Assembly: GCA_029433475.1 (NCBI GenBank)
Contig: JAQTIE010000009.1
Span: 124,001-188,000 of the forward strand
DNA from: Neisseriaceae bacterium ESL0693
Lineage (GTDB): Bacteria; Pseudomonadota; Gammaproteobacteria; Burkholderiales; Neisseriaceae
Direction of reading: 5' to 3'
Length of the DNA stretch: 64,000 bases
The notes beneath the pieces are model-generated. The model was not told where the DNA came from. It made no database searches and saw only the letters and a program-made list of their open reading frames with translations. Below are positions 20,096 to 29,950 of this stretch, in pieces. The number at the start of each line of letters is the position of its first letter. Positions within the stretch are counted from its first letter, which is position 1. Position numbers and translations under genes: made by a program.

Positions 20096-20830
20096 TTATA
20101 TTTCACCCCGATTGATCTGATTGAGTAAAGTAATCGGATCTTCAGCCTGAGTTATCGGACGCCCCATCACCAGATAGCTGCTACCTGCGGCTAATGCAGC
20201 CTTCGGCGTCATAATCCGCCGCTGATCATCATGATTACTGGCTATATTCAAACGGATACCGGGCGTGACCAGTAAAAAATCCTGTGGCAAGTGTTGGCGC
20301 AGCATCACTGCCTCCTGTGCGGAGCAAACCACACCATCCAGACCAGACTGATGAGCCAGACTGGCCAATCTCATCACTTGCTGGGGTACTGAGACACTTG
20401 CACCAAAAATATCCGCTAAATCCTGTTCAGTCATGCTGGTCAATACCGTGACCCCGATTAACAGCGGGCGCTGATGAAACTGGCTGATTGCTTCTGCCGC
20501 CGCTTCCATCATGCGCTGTCCGCCACTGGCATGCATATCCACCATCCATACGCCCATTTGTGCCGCTACTTTACAGGCACTGGCAACCGTATTGGGAATA
20601 TCGTGATATTTTAAATCCAGAAACAACCGATAGCCCTGATTGATCAGTTGTTCAGCCAGACGACGACCACTGGCAGTAAAAAGTTCTTTACCGATTTTCA
20701 GCTGACATAAGTCCGGATTCAGGCGGCGTACAAATTGAAGCGTGGTTTCTGCATCATCAAAGTCCAGAGCCACAATAACCGGTTTGGTCTGATTAAAGAG
20801 AGGCTCTGCATCTAACATTAAAGGATTCAT
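20096..20830 (-). CDS. pyrF: Orotidine 5'-phosphate decarboxylase
   Basis: It catalyses the last step of UMP synthesis, decarboxylation of OMP. The active-site strand LDLKYHDIPNTV (about 71-82) carries the Lys/Asp tetrad together with ALDFDD near residue 20. The phosphate-binding end TPGIR and YLVMGRPIT near 188-225 completes the TIM barrel. Length 244 is normal (group I family). An 11-bp inverted repeat followed by a short T-run lies in its 5' leader and may attenuate transcription. In related genomes pyrF follows lapB directly, whereas here a lipoprotein gene on the opposite strand lies between. Confidence 0.95.
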   Translation of the reverse strand: MNPLMLDAEPLFNQTKPVIVALDFDDAETTLQFVRRLNPDLCQLKIGKELFTASGRRLAEQLINQGYRLFLDLKYHDIPNTVASACKVAAQMGVWMVDMHASGGQRMMEAAAEAISQFHQRPLLIGVTVLTSMTEQDLADIFGASVSVPQQVMRLASLAHQSGLDGVVCSAQEAVMLRQHLPQDFLLVTPGIRLNIASNHDDQRRIMTPKAALAAGSSYLVMGRPITQAEDPITLLNQINRGEI

Positions 20831-20865
20831 GAAGTTGGTTTTATCTGTTTTATCGGGTTGAATAA

Positions 20866-20895
20866 AAGATCAATAGTCTGTTGCCTATTGATCTT
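20866..20895 (-). promoter_or_regulatory. Leader hairpin before pyrF, possible attenuator
   Basis: Arms AAGATCAATAG and CTATTGATCTT (11 bp, perfect) enclose an 8-nt loop. On the minus strand the hairpin is followed by TTTTATT and then, 35 bp on, the pyrF start. A terminator just before a pyrimidine gene suggests attenuation. A protein operator is the alternative. Confidence 0.4.
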
Positions 20896-21616
20896 AGTCT
20901 TATTGCTTTATTTTAATACAAACAACACCCATACTCATAGTAATTACGCCGGGTTTCTTGTAATTATCCTGGTTATTCTGAAAAACCAGAATCACGCGTA
21001 GTTAGAAACCGCTTGCCCATCTGAATGAACCATCCCAATCCCATAATATATATGAATAGTTTCTCGATGAATATTCTGATATGATAATAAGATATTTAAT
21101 ATTCATTATTTAAATAATTTTACATTTATCGATAAAAATCTTATTTATCCAGCTTTTCATAGCCATCAGCCGTTTTGCTGATCATGCTCTTATAATCATC
21201 AATGCATTGAAAAATATGATTTTGTTTAAGTAAATGATTATTGTTTCATGATCGCATCAAAATAAATAACCTGGTTGCATCAGAATATCGCAGATATTTT
21301 GATCATTATATTCTCACCGACATAAATACAATAACTAATTGTTATTACTAACTATATCATATAATTAAAATATATTATCTATCAATGGATTATTTTCATA
21401 TAACTATGTAAATAATTATTTTATAAAATAAATAAATCAGACGTAAATCATTAAATTTCTGGATTAATACAATTTTTGTCTGGATCGCATCACATAGACA
21501 AAGAAATTAACCTATTATAAAATTAAATAAAATTTAAACAAATTAAATATCAATAGCAATAATTTTCATTATATGGGTAAAGGTTGTTGTCTGGCAGGTT
21601 ATTCAGAGAAATAAAC
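20896..21616. other. AT-rich gap between pyrF and the lipoprotein gene
   Basis: About 0.7 kb of very AT-rich DNA, holding the divergent promoters for pyrF and the lipoprotein gene. A short hairpin, CTGGTT/AACCAG, lies at 20969-20989. I see no other structure and no gene. Confidence 0.5.
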
Positions 21617-22258
21617 ATGATAAAAAAATATTGTATTATGTCTTTAATCAGCGTTTTATTTACGGCATGCACGCCGATAGAGCGATTTACACTGACTACC
21701 CAGCTCCCTGCCAAATTCAAATTAACCGCACATACCGCCAAATTAAGATTAACCACCAATAGCGGACGCGTCTTTGCCACGCCTGATGCCAATTGTATTG
21801 ATTTAACTCAATCAGGATTAATCAGCAATGAAAATCCCAGAGATAAGCGCGATGATCTGCACTTTTGGTCTTCCAAGCCGCCTGAAACTAAAGAGTTTAT
21901 TACTCAGGATTTAGGAGTAAACGGATTAAGCATTAATCAGTGGCAACGATTCGGATTTAATCCGCACAGTTATTCTTATATTTCCAAAGACATTACAGTC
22001 AATGCCGACAAACCCATTACCATTTTTATCCATAAAAAAGGAAGTATGATCGGGCTATTTACTGATTCTATTGGTGAATACAGTTTCGGTATATCCTTTA
22101 TACCAAAAGCAAACCAGCAATATCAACTCATGCTCGAAAACAGTGCCAATGGTAATTATACTTTTTATCGAGCCAGATTACTGGATGTCACTGATCCCCA
22201 GCATCCCATCAATATCACCCATCTGAGCAAAAGATCCAAAGGCTGCAAGAAACATTAG
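21617..22258 (+). CDS. Putative lipoprotein of unknown function
   Basis: I do not recognise this 213-residue protein. Its N-terminus is a typical lipoprotein signal: two lysines, a hydrophobic stretch and a lipobox LFTAC with the cysteine near residue 18. The mature part is beta-rich and hydrophilic, with no enzyme motif that I can name, and ends in a basic RSKGCKKH. The frame is open from a TTG at 21584, but the ATG at 21617 is the one that gives the signal peptide. It faces away from pyrF and towards lapB, interrupting the usual lapB-pyrF neighbourhood. Confidence 0.78.
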   Translation: MIKKYCIMSLISVLFTACTPIERFTLTTQLPAKFKLTAHTAKLRLTTNSGRVFATPDANCIDLTQSGLISNENPRDKRDDLHFWSSKPPETKEFITQDLGVNGLSINQWQRFGFNPHSYSYISKDITVNADKPITIFIHKKGSMIGLFTDSIGEYSFGISFIPKANQQYQLMLENSANGNYTFYRARLLDVTDPQHPINITHLSKRSKGCKKH

Positions 22259-22318
22259 TAAAGAAACATTAATTGTCAGCAGCCAATGCCTAAAATCATA
22301 TTAGAGCCTTATTGACGG

Positions 22319-23503
22319 CTACACTTCAATCCGGTTCGGTGTAAATGTTTCCCATTTATTACACGCCGGACAATGCCAGAAAAATACCTGAGATTTAAAA
22401 TGACAATGTCGGCAACGATACATTACGCTTTTTTGTATCTGCTGACCAATAACGCCACGCATCATATCCAGGTCTGAACGCCATGTTGGCGTCAATTCTG
22501 AAGCCCGCACCCCGAGTAAGCGATAAATTCCGTTGAGATCAGGTTTACGCCGCACCAGCTCCAAAACCATTTCCGCGGCCTTATGTTCGCCATAAAGCAA
22601 TAATGATTTATCATAAATGACCCCAATCAAATCCAGCTGCGGAAATGTCTGCATATATCCGATCAATACCGCCAATCCTTCGCGCGGCTTATTCAGACCA
22701 TCATAGGCATCATATAACCGCTCCCCTACCATGCTGAGGTATTCATAATTCTGTTTTTCAATGGCACTGTATGCCGCAATGGCTGCCGCAAAATCCTCAC
22801 GCTTTAAAGCCACATCACCTAGAATCATATTGGCTCGGGTACATTTACGATTGATGTGCAAAGCTTCATCCGCGTGTTTACTGGCGGTATCCAAGTCAGA
22901 CTGATACAGAGCCAATTGAGCCAGTTCACACAAAAACTGGGCAATCTCAAACTGGTATGCCTGATCGCTGCGATTTAATTCCTGAGCCAACTCAATCGCT
23001 TTTTGCCAGTCACGATCCTGTTGATAAATATTGAGTAATATTTCGCGTGCCGGACGAGCCATAGCGCCTTTTTGTAAACCCACAAAGATTTGTTCGGCAC
23101 GATCAACCAGCCCCGCTGCCTGAAAATCCTGCCCCAGCTCAAAAGTCACCACATCATGCCGTTCACCAACGATATCCGGCGAAGTCTGTAATTGTTTATG
23201 TAATGCAATCGCCTTATCATTCTCACCGCGCTGACGATATAATTTACCCAGTGTTAAAGGTAATTCATAAGTATTCTGACGCGCTTCATTCTGCTGATCA
23301 ATCACTTCGGCCAATGCCCGGACAGCAACACCACTTTTATGCTCAACCAGAGCATCCAGTCCTTTGTAAAATCCTTCCGGTACTGCTTTGGCCTGCTTTA
23401 ATACGGCACGCATATCCACCCGTGCGGCAAACCATCCCATAGCAAAAAACACCGGCAACAGAAACACCGGTGCTAGCCATAGCCAGAAATCATTACTTTC
23501 CAT
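22319..23503 (-). CDS. lapB: Lipopolysaccharide assembly protein B
   Basis: LapB (YciM) is an inner-membrane TPR protein that tunes lipid A synthesis by controlling LpxC stability and coordinates LPS assembly. A single N-terminal membrane helix (about residues 5-25) is followed by TPR-like helices through about 340. A C-terminal rubredoxin-type zinc ribbon, YRCRHCHFKSQVFFWHCPAC (about 361-380), is the family hallmark. Length 394 is standard. lapA lies immediately upstream (27-bp gap), the conserved pair. Confidence 0.93.
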   Translation of the reverse strand: MESNDFWLWLAPVFLLPVFFAMGWFAARVDMRAVLKQAKAVPEGFYKGLDALVEHKSGVAVRALAEVIDQQNEARQNTYELPLTLGKLYRQRGENDKAIALHKQLQTSPDIVGERHDVVTFELGQDFQAAGLVDRAEQIFVGLQKGAMARPAREILLNIYQQDRDWQKAIELAQELNRSDQAYQFEIAQFLCELAQLALYQSDLDTASKHADEALHINRKCTRANMILGDVALKREDFAAAIAAYSAIEKQNYEYLSMVGERLYDAYDGLNKPREGLAVLIGYMQTFPQLDLIGVIYDKSLLLYGEHKAAEMVLELVRRKPDLNGIYRLLGVRASELTPTWRSDLDMMRGVIGQQIQKSVMYRCRHCHFKSQVFFWHCPACNKWETFTPNRIEV

Positions 23504-23530
23504 ACTTCGTTAAACCTTTATTGATTGATT

Positions 23531-23827
23531 TTATTCAGCTCTGGTTTCATTTGAAACAGATGATGCTTTTGTTTCAGCATCAGACGTTTTTTTTATCTTT
23601 CCGCGCAACCGGCCAGCTTCACTACGTAATTTTAATAATCGGCCGAACATGGCCAATACGCCAAACACAGCACCTATTATAAAAAATATCAGCAACAATA
23701 CAATCAGTGGCAAATGAATGCTTTGGCCAGGTAAATAATTAAAACCAATCGTTTGCGTATTGGTGATGGCCAGTAAAATCAGAACGGCAAAGACCAATAA
23801 TTTGATTAAACTATAAATCACTTTCAT
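23531..23827 (-). CDS. lapA: Lipopolysaccharide assembly protein A
   Basis: A small (98-residue) inner-membrane protein with two hydrophobic segments (about residues 5-22 and 42-65) and a charged cytoplasmic tail (RLLKLRSEAGRLRGKIKK). This is the layout of LapA/DUF1049. The motif AITNTQTIGFNYLPG between the helices is typical. It acts with LapB, encoded 27 bp downstream. The Lys/Glu-rich tail is longer than the minimum of the family. Confidence 0.88.
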   Translation of the reverse strand: MKVIYSLIKLLVFAVLILLAITNTQTIGFNYLPGQSIHLPLIVLLLIFFIIGAVFGVLAMFGRLLKLRSEAGRLRGKIKKTSDAETKASSVSNETRAE

Positions 23828-24270
23828 GTTTATTCACCTTAAAACCGGGTTTTCGGGAATGGTTGTGGTGTCTGTATTCCTGCCAGCAAGAATATGCCAA
23901 GAATGCATCAATGTGACAAGTGTAAACGATTTATAATAGAATTAGCAAAAAGCAATACGATAATCTAACCAATAGGGTATAGGTTTTAAACATTCCCAAT
24001 CATAAAATCATCGCTTATTCATAAATCATACTTCTTTATTATCTTAATTGTTGGCTCAGTTAGCGATCATCTGATCTGAATACCGGTGTTCAATCCTACC
24101 GCGCTAAGGTGGCTGATGAGTGATTTTAACCTGTCAGCCATGATGGATACATTCACCTCATTGGATTTTAGCGCCTGTACCCTGTAAACTGGTGGTATCG
24201 ACACTTTAAAGCAGCAGATCAATCTATTTGTGTGCTTGTATTCACTTATACTATTTGACCGGAGACTATC
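23828..24270. other. Gap between lapA and the zinc-protein gene
   Basis: About 440 bp that must hold the divergent promoters of lapA and the small zinc-protein gene. The part 24060-24200 is less AT-rich than usual for gaps here and could be remnant coding DNA, but I can assign no family. Confidence 0.45.
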
Positions 24271-24462
24271 ATGGATACCCATAAAAATCCCGTAATAAAT
24301 ATCACGCCTCATGATCTTCCTTTACACTGTTCAGGTCCTGAACACGAAACATGGAACGGCCACCCAAACGTTTATCTGCCGATACAATCCAATAGTGATT
24401 ATGAATGTCCTTATTGCAGTATTGTTTATCATTTAGAGGGTGAAATCAAAGCCCATCACTAA
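24271..24462 (+). CDS. Small zinc-finger protein (zf-CHCC type)
   Basis: This 63-residue protein has the pattern of the zf-CHCC family, related to the NdufS6 zinc subunit of complex I. It shows LHCSGPEHETWNGHPNVYLPI (about residues 18-38; C20 and H33 likely ligands), then YECPYCSIVYHL (44-55, the CxxC pair). It ends with basic and histidine residues. Length and motif spacing are typical of the bacterial stand-alone form, whose function is not established. It lies just upstream of trxB in the same direction, 115 bp apart from the trxB start. Confidence 0.85.
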   Translation: MDTHKNPVINITPHDLPLHCSGPEHETWNGHPNVYLPIQSNSDYECPYCSIVYHLEGEIKAHH

Positions 24463-24553
24463 CATCATCAGATATTTATCAGTATACCGTTGACAACAAT
24501 CGATATTGATCACTCACCCAATATCACACAAAACCATTGGTTGATACCAGTGA

Positions 24554-25534
<981 letters not shown>

Positions 25535-25568
25535 AGCCTGTGATAAACATAAATTAGTGTAGCTATTC

Positions 25569-25597
25569 AAACGGATTTTGTGATACAAAATCCGTTT
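25569..25597 (+). terminator. Hairpin after trxB
   Basis: A 13-bp perfect stem, AAACGGATTTTGT/ACAAAATCCGTTT, has a 3-nt loop 34 bp beyond the trxB stop. The downstream T-tract is short (ACTATTT), but the stem itself ends in TTT. Confidence 0.7.
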
Positions 25598-25706
25598 ACT
25601 ATTTCATCAACCTTGTTTTGGCAAGATAAAATGACTTCGCGATAGCATTATTCTTGGTTATAATGCACGCTTTCAAAAACGCAAACCACGTTTAAGGATA
25701 ATAATT

Positions 25707-26513
25707 ATGGGCTTTTTGCAAGGCAAAAAAATCCTCATTACCGGTATGATTTCCGAACGTTCCATCGCCTACGGCATTGCCAAAGCCTGTTACGATCAAG
25801 GCGCTGAACTGGCCTTTACTTTTGTCGTAGACAAATTGGAAGAGCGGGTACGCAAAATGGCGGCCGAATTTGGTTCAGAGCTGGTTTTTCGTTGTGATGT
25901 TCAAAGCGATGAAGAAATCAACCAGCTCTTTACCGATTTGGGAAAACAATGGCCTCAGCTGGATGGTCTGGTTCATGCCATTGCATTTGCCCCCAAAGAA
26001 GCACTTAACGGCGACTTTCTGGACAGCATCAACCGTGAAGCATTCATGACGGCACATGAAGTTTCTGCCTATAGCCTGCCTGCCCTGGCCAAAGCCGCCC
26101 GCCCTTTAATGAGTGGTCATCCCAGTGCCATTCTGGCGCTGACTTATTTAGGCGCAGTGCGCGCCATCCCTAATTACAATGTCATGGGCATGGCTAAAGC
26201 CTCATTGGAAGCAGGCATTCGCTTTACTGCTGCCTGTCTGGGTCAGGAAGGTGTGCGTTGTAACGGCATTTCTGCCGGGCCGATTAAAACCCTGGCCGCT
26301 TCCGGCATTGCCAATTTCAGCAAACTTCTGGCGCATGTTGAGTCACAAAATCCGATCCGCCGTAATATCACCATTGAAGAAGTGGGTAATACTGCTGCTT
26401 TTTTACTGTCTGATCTGGCCAGTGGAATTACCGGTGAAATTGCCTATGTTGATGGCGGCTATAGCATCAACGCGCTGGGCGTGCCTGAAGACCATAATAA
26501 TACTGCCCGATAA
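25707..26513 (+). CDS. fabI: Enoyl-[acyl-carrier-protein] reductase (NADH)
   Basis: It reduces enoyl-ACP in the last step of each fatty-acid elongation round. This divergent short-chain dehydrogenase has ITGMISERSIAYGIA at the cofactor-binding N-terminus (about 11-25) and the catalytic Tyr-(x6)-Lys in YNVMGMAK (about 157-164). ISAGPIKTLAASGI near 190 is the FabI substrate-loop sequence. At 268 residues it is slightly longer than the usual 262. The gene is monocistronic, ending in a strong terminator. Confidence 0.95.
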   Translation: MGFLQGKKILITGMISERSIAYGIAKACYDQGAELAFTFVVDKLEERVRKMAAEFGSELVFRCDVQSDEEINQLFTDLGKQWPQLDGLVHAIAFAPKEALNGDFLDSINREAFMTAHEVSAYSLPALAKAARPLMSGHPSAILALTYLGAVRAIPNYNVMGMAKASLEAGIRFTAACLGQEGVRCNGISAGPIKTLAASGIANFSKLLAHVESQNPIRRNITIEEVGNTAAFLLSDLASGITGEIAYVDGGYSINALGVPEDHNNTAR

Positions 26514-26537
26514 TAACAGCCCTTTTGCTTTGCAAGC

Positions 26538-26570
26538 ACAGGCCACAAACCAAGTTTGTGGCCTGTTTTA
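26538..26570 (+). terminator. Terminator after fabI
   Basis: A 13-bp stem, ACAGGCCACAAAC/GTTTGTGGCCTGT, with a 3-nt loop is followed by TTTTA, 24 bp past the fabI stop. Confidence 0.92.
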
Positions 26571-26675
26571 ATTGGTAATTCTTCATGCCAGTACAATGAC
26601 ACCCATTGGCAAACCGTATGGAAGGGATTACTATCATTCTTGTATTTTGTTTCATCATCAACATAAGGAGGCAGT

Positions 26676-27128
26676 ATGGGCTTTCTACATCAGTTTAAAG
26701 CGTTTTTATTGCGCGGTAATGTGGTGGATCTGGCTGTAGGTATGGTCGTGGGTACCGCTTTTTCCAATATGGTGAAATCACTGGTGGATAATGTCATCAT
26801 GCCGCCCATTGGTTTACTGGTGGGTGGCGTGGATTTCTCTAACCTGTTTCTGACACTCAAACAAGGCGCCAAAGCACCTGGTCCTTATGAAACACTGGCG
26901 TCAGCACAGGCCGCAGGGGCGGTAACATTGAATCTCGGCTTATTTATCAATACAGTCATCAGTCTGATTATTATTGGTTTTGCCATTTTTATTGTAGTCA
27001 AAGGAATTAATAAACTGCATAAATCCCCTGAAGTAGAAGCAACCACCAAATCCTGTCCTGAATGCTGTACCAAGATTCCGGTTCATGCCAAACGCTGCCC
27101 TAATTGTACTTCTGATTTATCTTCCTGA
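26676..27128 (+). CDS. mscL: Large-conductance mechanosensitive channel
   Basis: MscL is the pentameric inner-membrane pore that opens under osmotic downshock. The first transmembrane helix carries GNVVDLAVGMVVGTAFSNMV (14-33), the pore-gating segment, and the second lies at about residues 85-108. At 150 residues it is longer than the classic 136, because it ends in a zinc-ribbon-like tail with two CxxC pairs (CPECCTK...CPNCTSDL, about 126-147). That tail occurs in MscL of several other bacteria. A good AAGGAGG ribosome-binding site lies before the ATG. Confidence 0.95.
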   Translation: MGFLHQFKAFLLRGNVVDLAVGMVVGTAFSNMVKSLVDNVIMPPIGLLVGGVDFSNLFLTLKQGAKAPGPYETLASAQAAGAVTLNLGLFINTVISLIIIGFAIFIVVKGINKLHKSPEVEATTKSCPECCTKIPVHAKRCPNCTSDLSS

Positions 27129-27323
27129 TTATTTCATGCAAAAGGCCGATTGATTTACTGCGCATAAAGACAATCGGTCTTCTGAATGACTTTATGATTG
27201 ATCCAAATGCGTTGATATCAATGAATCAGGCATCACTTAACCACGATACGGCTATTCATTCTATAATAACACTTCATTTTCTGATATCGCCATTACTCCC
27301 ATTGACTGCAAAACAAACTTCCT

Positions 27324-28175
27324 ATGCTTAGCTACCGACATGCGTTTCATTGCGGCAATCATGCCGACATACTCAAACATTTTTGCTTAATGACCGTACT
27401 GGATTATTTTAAATTAAAAGACAAACCGTTTTGTTATATCGATACCCATGCCGGTGCAGGTTTATATGATCTGGGCAGTACTGAAGCGCAGAAAGTGGGT
27501 GAATATCGTGAAGGCATCCAGCGATTACGCCAGCAGGAACCGCTGGCAAAGGCCTTAGCGGGATTTCGCCAGACAGTCATGGATTGTCTGCCAGAAAATC
27601 ATCAGCACCATTATTGTGGTTCACCCTGGCTGGCACAGGCATTGTGCCGGCCACAAGACCGGCTGCGTTTATTTGAATTACATCCTGCCGATGCTGAGCA
27701 TTTACGTCAGAACATGCGTGAAATTCACCATCCCAGCCGGGCACAGGTATTCTGCGATGATGGTTTTAAGGGATTGCTATCCATGCTGCCACCGCCAAGC
27801 AGACGTGCAGTGGTGTTGATCGACCCGCCGTATGAACGAAAACAGGATTATCTTCAGGTTGTGGAAACCCTTAAAACCGCATTGAAAAAATTCGCCAGTG
27901 GCTGTTATCTGATCTGGTACCCTTGTCTGAGCCGTCAGGAAAGTCAGACACTCCCTGCTGCTCTACAGCAATTGTCGCCCCATAACTACCTCAAAGCAGA
28001 GTTGCATGTCCATGCACCGCGTGCTGATGGCTTTGGTATGCATGGCAGTGGCTTGTTTGTCATCAATCCACCCTATACCTTACCTGATATCCTACAAACA
28101 GCACTGCCCGCTCTGGTTGATCTACTGGCACAGGATAAAGAAGCACATTTCATTCTGCAATCTGAGATTGCCTGA
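27324..28175 (+). CDS. rlmJ: 23S rRNA (adenine-2030-N6)-methyltransferase
   Basis: It methylates N6 of A2030 in 23S rRNA. It begins MLSYRHAFHCGNHADILKH, the near-invariant N-terminus of RlmJ (YhiR), with the SAM site YIDTHAGAGLYDL at about 38-50 and the catalytic DPPYE near 167-171. Length 283 is typical. It is monocistronic, with fbp 160 bp downstream. Confidence 0.94.
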   Translation: MLSYRHAFHCGNHADILKHFCLMTVLDYFKLKDKPFCYIDTHAGAGLYDLGSTEAQKVGEYREGIQRLRQQEPLAKALAGFRQTVMDCLPENHQHHYCGSPWLAQALCRPQDRLRLFELHPADAEHLRQNMREIHHPSRAQVFCDDGFKGLLSMLPPPSRRAVVLIDPPYERKQDYLQVVETLKTALKKFASGCYLIWYPCLSRQESQTLPAALQQLSPHNYLKAELHVHAPRADGFGMHGSGLFVINPPYTLPDILQTALPALVDLLAQDKEAHFILQSEIA

Positions 28176-28249
28176 GATACCAGCGGAAAACAAAACCGGC
28201 ACCAGCCTGGTATCATGACTATACTGATATATGCCCTGCGGGCGCTGGT

Positions 28250-28308
28250 ATAACGCCATTACAGGATGATCCGTTTTCGCATAACGCCATTATGCCTTAT
28301 AGTATAAT
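28250..28308 (+). promoter_or_regulatory. fbp promoter with duplicated imperfect palindromes
   Basis: The 12-mer ATAACGCCATTA occurs twice, at 28250-28261 and 28281-28292. The second copy is the centre of an inverted repeat, GCATAA-CGCCA-TTATGC (28279-28295). A good -10 word, TATAAT (28303-28308), follows, placing the second copy over the -35 region, about 45 bp before the fbp start. This layout suits a repressor operator; the regulator is unknown. Confidence 0.5.
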
Positions 28309-28337
28309 AACGGTAACCTTACCTTCGGAGTTTATCC

Positions 28338-29318
28338 ATGTCTCTTTTACTGGCTGATTATTTACAGCAACATAGCCAACAATATCAATTACCGGCCGGT
28401 CTGACCGATGTTATTTTATCTATCAGTCAGGCTTGTCTTAACATCAATCATGAAGTTCGGCTGGGCGCACTGGACAATATTCTGGGCAGTGCCCATACCG
28501 GTAACATACAGGGCGAAGAGCAAAAAAAGCTGGATGTACTGGCCAATCAGCTCATGATTGATGCTTTATCCGCTAATCCTGCTGTGGCCGGACTCGCCAG
28601 TGAAGAAGAAGACACCTTTGTCAGCGTGCATGAAGAGGGCAATTATCTGGTATTGTTTGATCCGCTGGATGGCAGCTCCAATATTGATGTGAATATTTCG
28701 ATTGGTACCATTTTTTCTGTGTTGCCTAAACCCAAGGGTACGCTGACGACTGAGCATTTCTTGCAAAACGGACATCAGCAGCTGGCCAGCGGCTATGTAT
28801 TGTATGGGCCACAAACCATTCTGGTTCTGACCTTGAAACACGGTATTGCCCTGTTTACCCTCAATCAGGATAATCAATTTCAGCTTACCCAGCAAAACCC
28901 TGCCATTGCCGAAACAACACAGGAATTTGCTATTAATATGTCGAATCAACGCCATTGGGAAGCACCGATGCAGCAATATATCGCAGAATTACTGGCCGGT
29001 AAAACCGGTGTTCGCGGTAAAGACTACAATATGCGCTGGGTGGCCTCCATGGTGGCTGAGGTGCATCGTATCCTGATGCGCGGCGGCATTTTCAGCTATC
29101 CCAAAGACAATCGCGATCCGGCCAAACCAGGCAAATTACGGCTGATGTATGAAGCCAATCCGATGAGCTTATTGATTGAGCAGGCTGGTGGTGCTGCCAC
29201 CAATGCGCATGAAGATATTTTATCCATTCAGCCCGAAGGATTACATCAACGGGTAGCTGTTATTCTTGGCAGTAAGGAAGAAGTGTTTTACGCTACTGCC
29301 AAGCATGCAAACAATTAA
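28338..29318 (+). CDS. fbp: Fructose-1,6-bisphosphatase class I
   Basis: It hydrolyses fructose-1,6-bisphosphate to fructose-6-phosphate, the committed step of gluconeogenesis. The metal and phosphate sites are clear: ASEEED (about 86-91), [20 protein letters not shown] (about 112-131), [16 protein letters not shown] near 232-247 and the sugar-binding [14 protein letters not shown] near 270. Length 326 is usual. A duplicated palindrome covers its promoter. Together with the surrounding TCA genes it suggests growth on organic acids, with sugars made rather than broken down, though glycolysis genes cannot be judged from this window. Confidence 0.96.
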   Translation: MSLLLADYLQQHSQQYQLPAGLTDVILSISQACLNINHEVRLGALDNILGSAHTGNIQGEEQKKLDVLANQLMIDALSANPAVAGLASEEEDTFVSVHEEGNYLVLFDPLDGSSNIDVNISIGTIFSVLPKPKGTLTTEHFLQNGHQQLASGYVLYGPQTILVLTLKHGIALFTLNQDNQFQLTQQNPAIAETTQEFAINMSNQRHWEAPMQQYIAELLAGKTGVRGKDYNMRWVASMVAEVHRILMRGGIFSYPKDNRDPAKPGKLRLMYEANPMSLLIEQAGGAATNAHEDILSIQPEGLHQRVAVILGSKEEVFYATAKHANN

Positions 29319-29363
29319 GCAGTCCGTGCTATTTTTATTCCCTTCATTTTCAGGAGACACACC

Positions 29364-29855
29364 ATGATTAAATTAACCACCAACTTTGGCGTTATTGGTA
29401 TTGAGCTGGATCACGACAAAGCCCCTAAAACCGCAGAAAACTTTGAGCGCTATGTGCGTGAAGGTTTTTACGACAATACTATTTTCCACCGCGTGATTGA
29501 TGGCTTTATGATTCAGGGCGGTGGGTTTGATCAGCAGATGAATCAAAAAGAAACCCATGAGCCGATTGAAAACGAGGCCAATAATGGTCTTAAAAACGAC
29601 AAATACACCGTTGCCATGGCGCGCACCATGCAACCACATTCTGCCAGTGCACAATTTTTTATCAATGTTAAAGACAATGACTTCTTAAACCATACTTCAC
29701 CTGATTTGCATGGCTGGGGTTATGCGGTATTTGGTAAAGTAGTGGAAGGCCAGGATGTGGTTGATAAAATCAAAGGCGTAAAAACCGGCAATCATGGCTC
29801 GCATCAGGATGTACCGGTAGAAAATGTGATCATTGAAAAAGCAGAGATTGTTTAA
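29364..29855 (+). CDS. ppiB: Peptidyl-prolyl cis-trans isomerase B (cyclophilin)
   Basis: This cytoplasmic cyclophilin (163 residues) speeds proline isomerisation during protein folding. No signal peptide is present, which argues for PpiB over periplasmic PpiA. The active-site strand is [15 protein letters not shown] (about 41-55), and [17 protein letters not shown] (about 93-109) holds the conserved Gln-Phe-Phe. A good GGAGA ribosome-binding site precedes the ATG, and a terminator follows 68 bp after the stop. Confidence 0.95.
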   Translation: MIKLTTNFGVIGIELDHDKAPKTAENFERYVREGFYDNTIFHRVIDGFMIQGGGFDQQMNQKETHEPIENEANNGLKNDKYTVAMARTMQPHSASAQFFINVKDNDFLNHTSPDLHGWGYAVFGKVVEGQDVVDKIKGVKTGNHGSHQDVPVENVIIEKAEIV

Positions 29856-29922
29856 CAGACCCCATTTTGGGTGATGTCATCATCTGACCATTCAAGCTGG
29901 CCTCTGTAAACTGTAATACTTC

Positions 29923-29950
29923 CGGCAGACACTCCTTGTCTGCCGTTTCT
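29923..29950 (+). terminator. Terminator after ppiB
   Basis: An 8-bp GC-rich stem, CGGCAGAC/GTCTGCCG, with a 7-nt loop is followed by TTTCT. Confidence 0.8.

Noticed and set aside
24067-24312. Minus-strand frame of 81 codons between lapA and the zinc-protein gene
   Set aside because: It overlaps the start of the real zf-CHCC gene, begins at no good ribosome-binding site and matches no family that I know. The sequence is somewhat less AT-rich than other gaps, so decayed coding DNA is possible, but that is not enough for a call.
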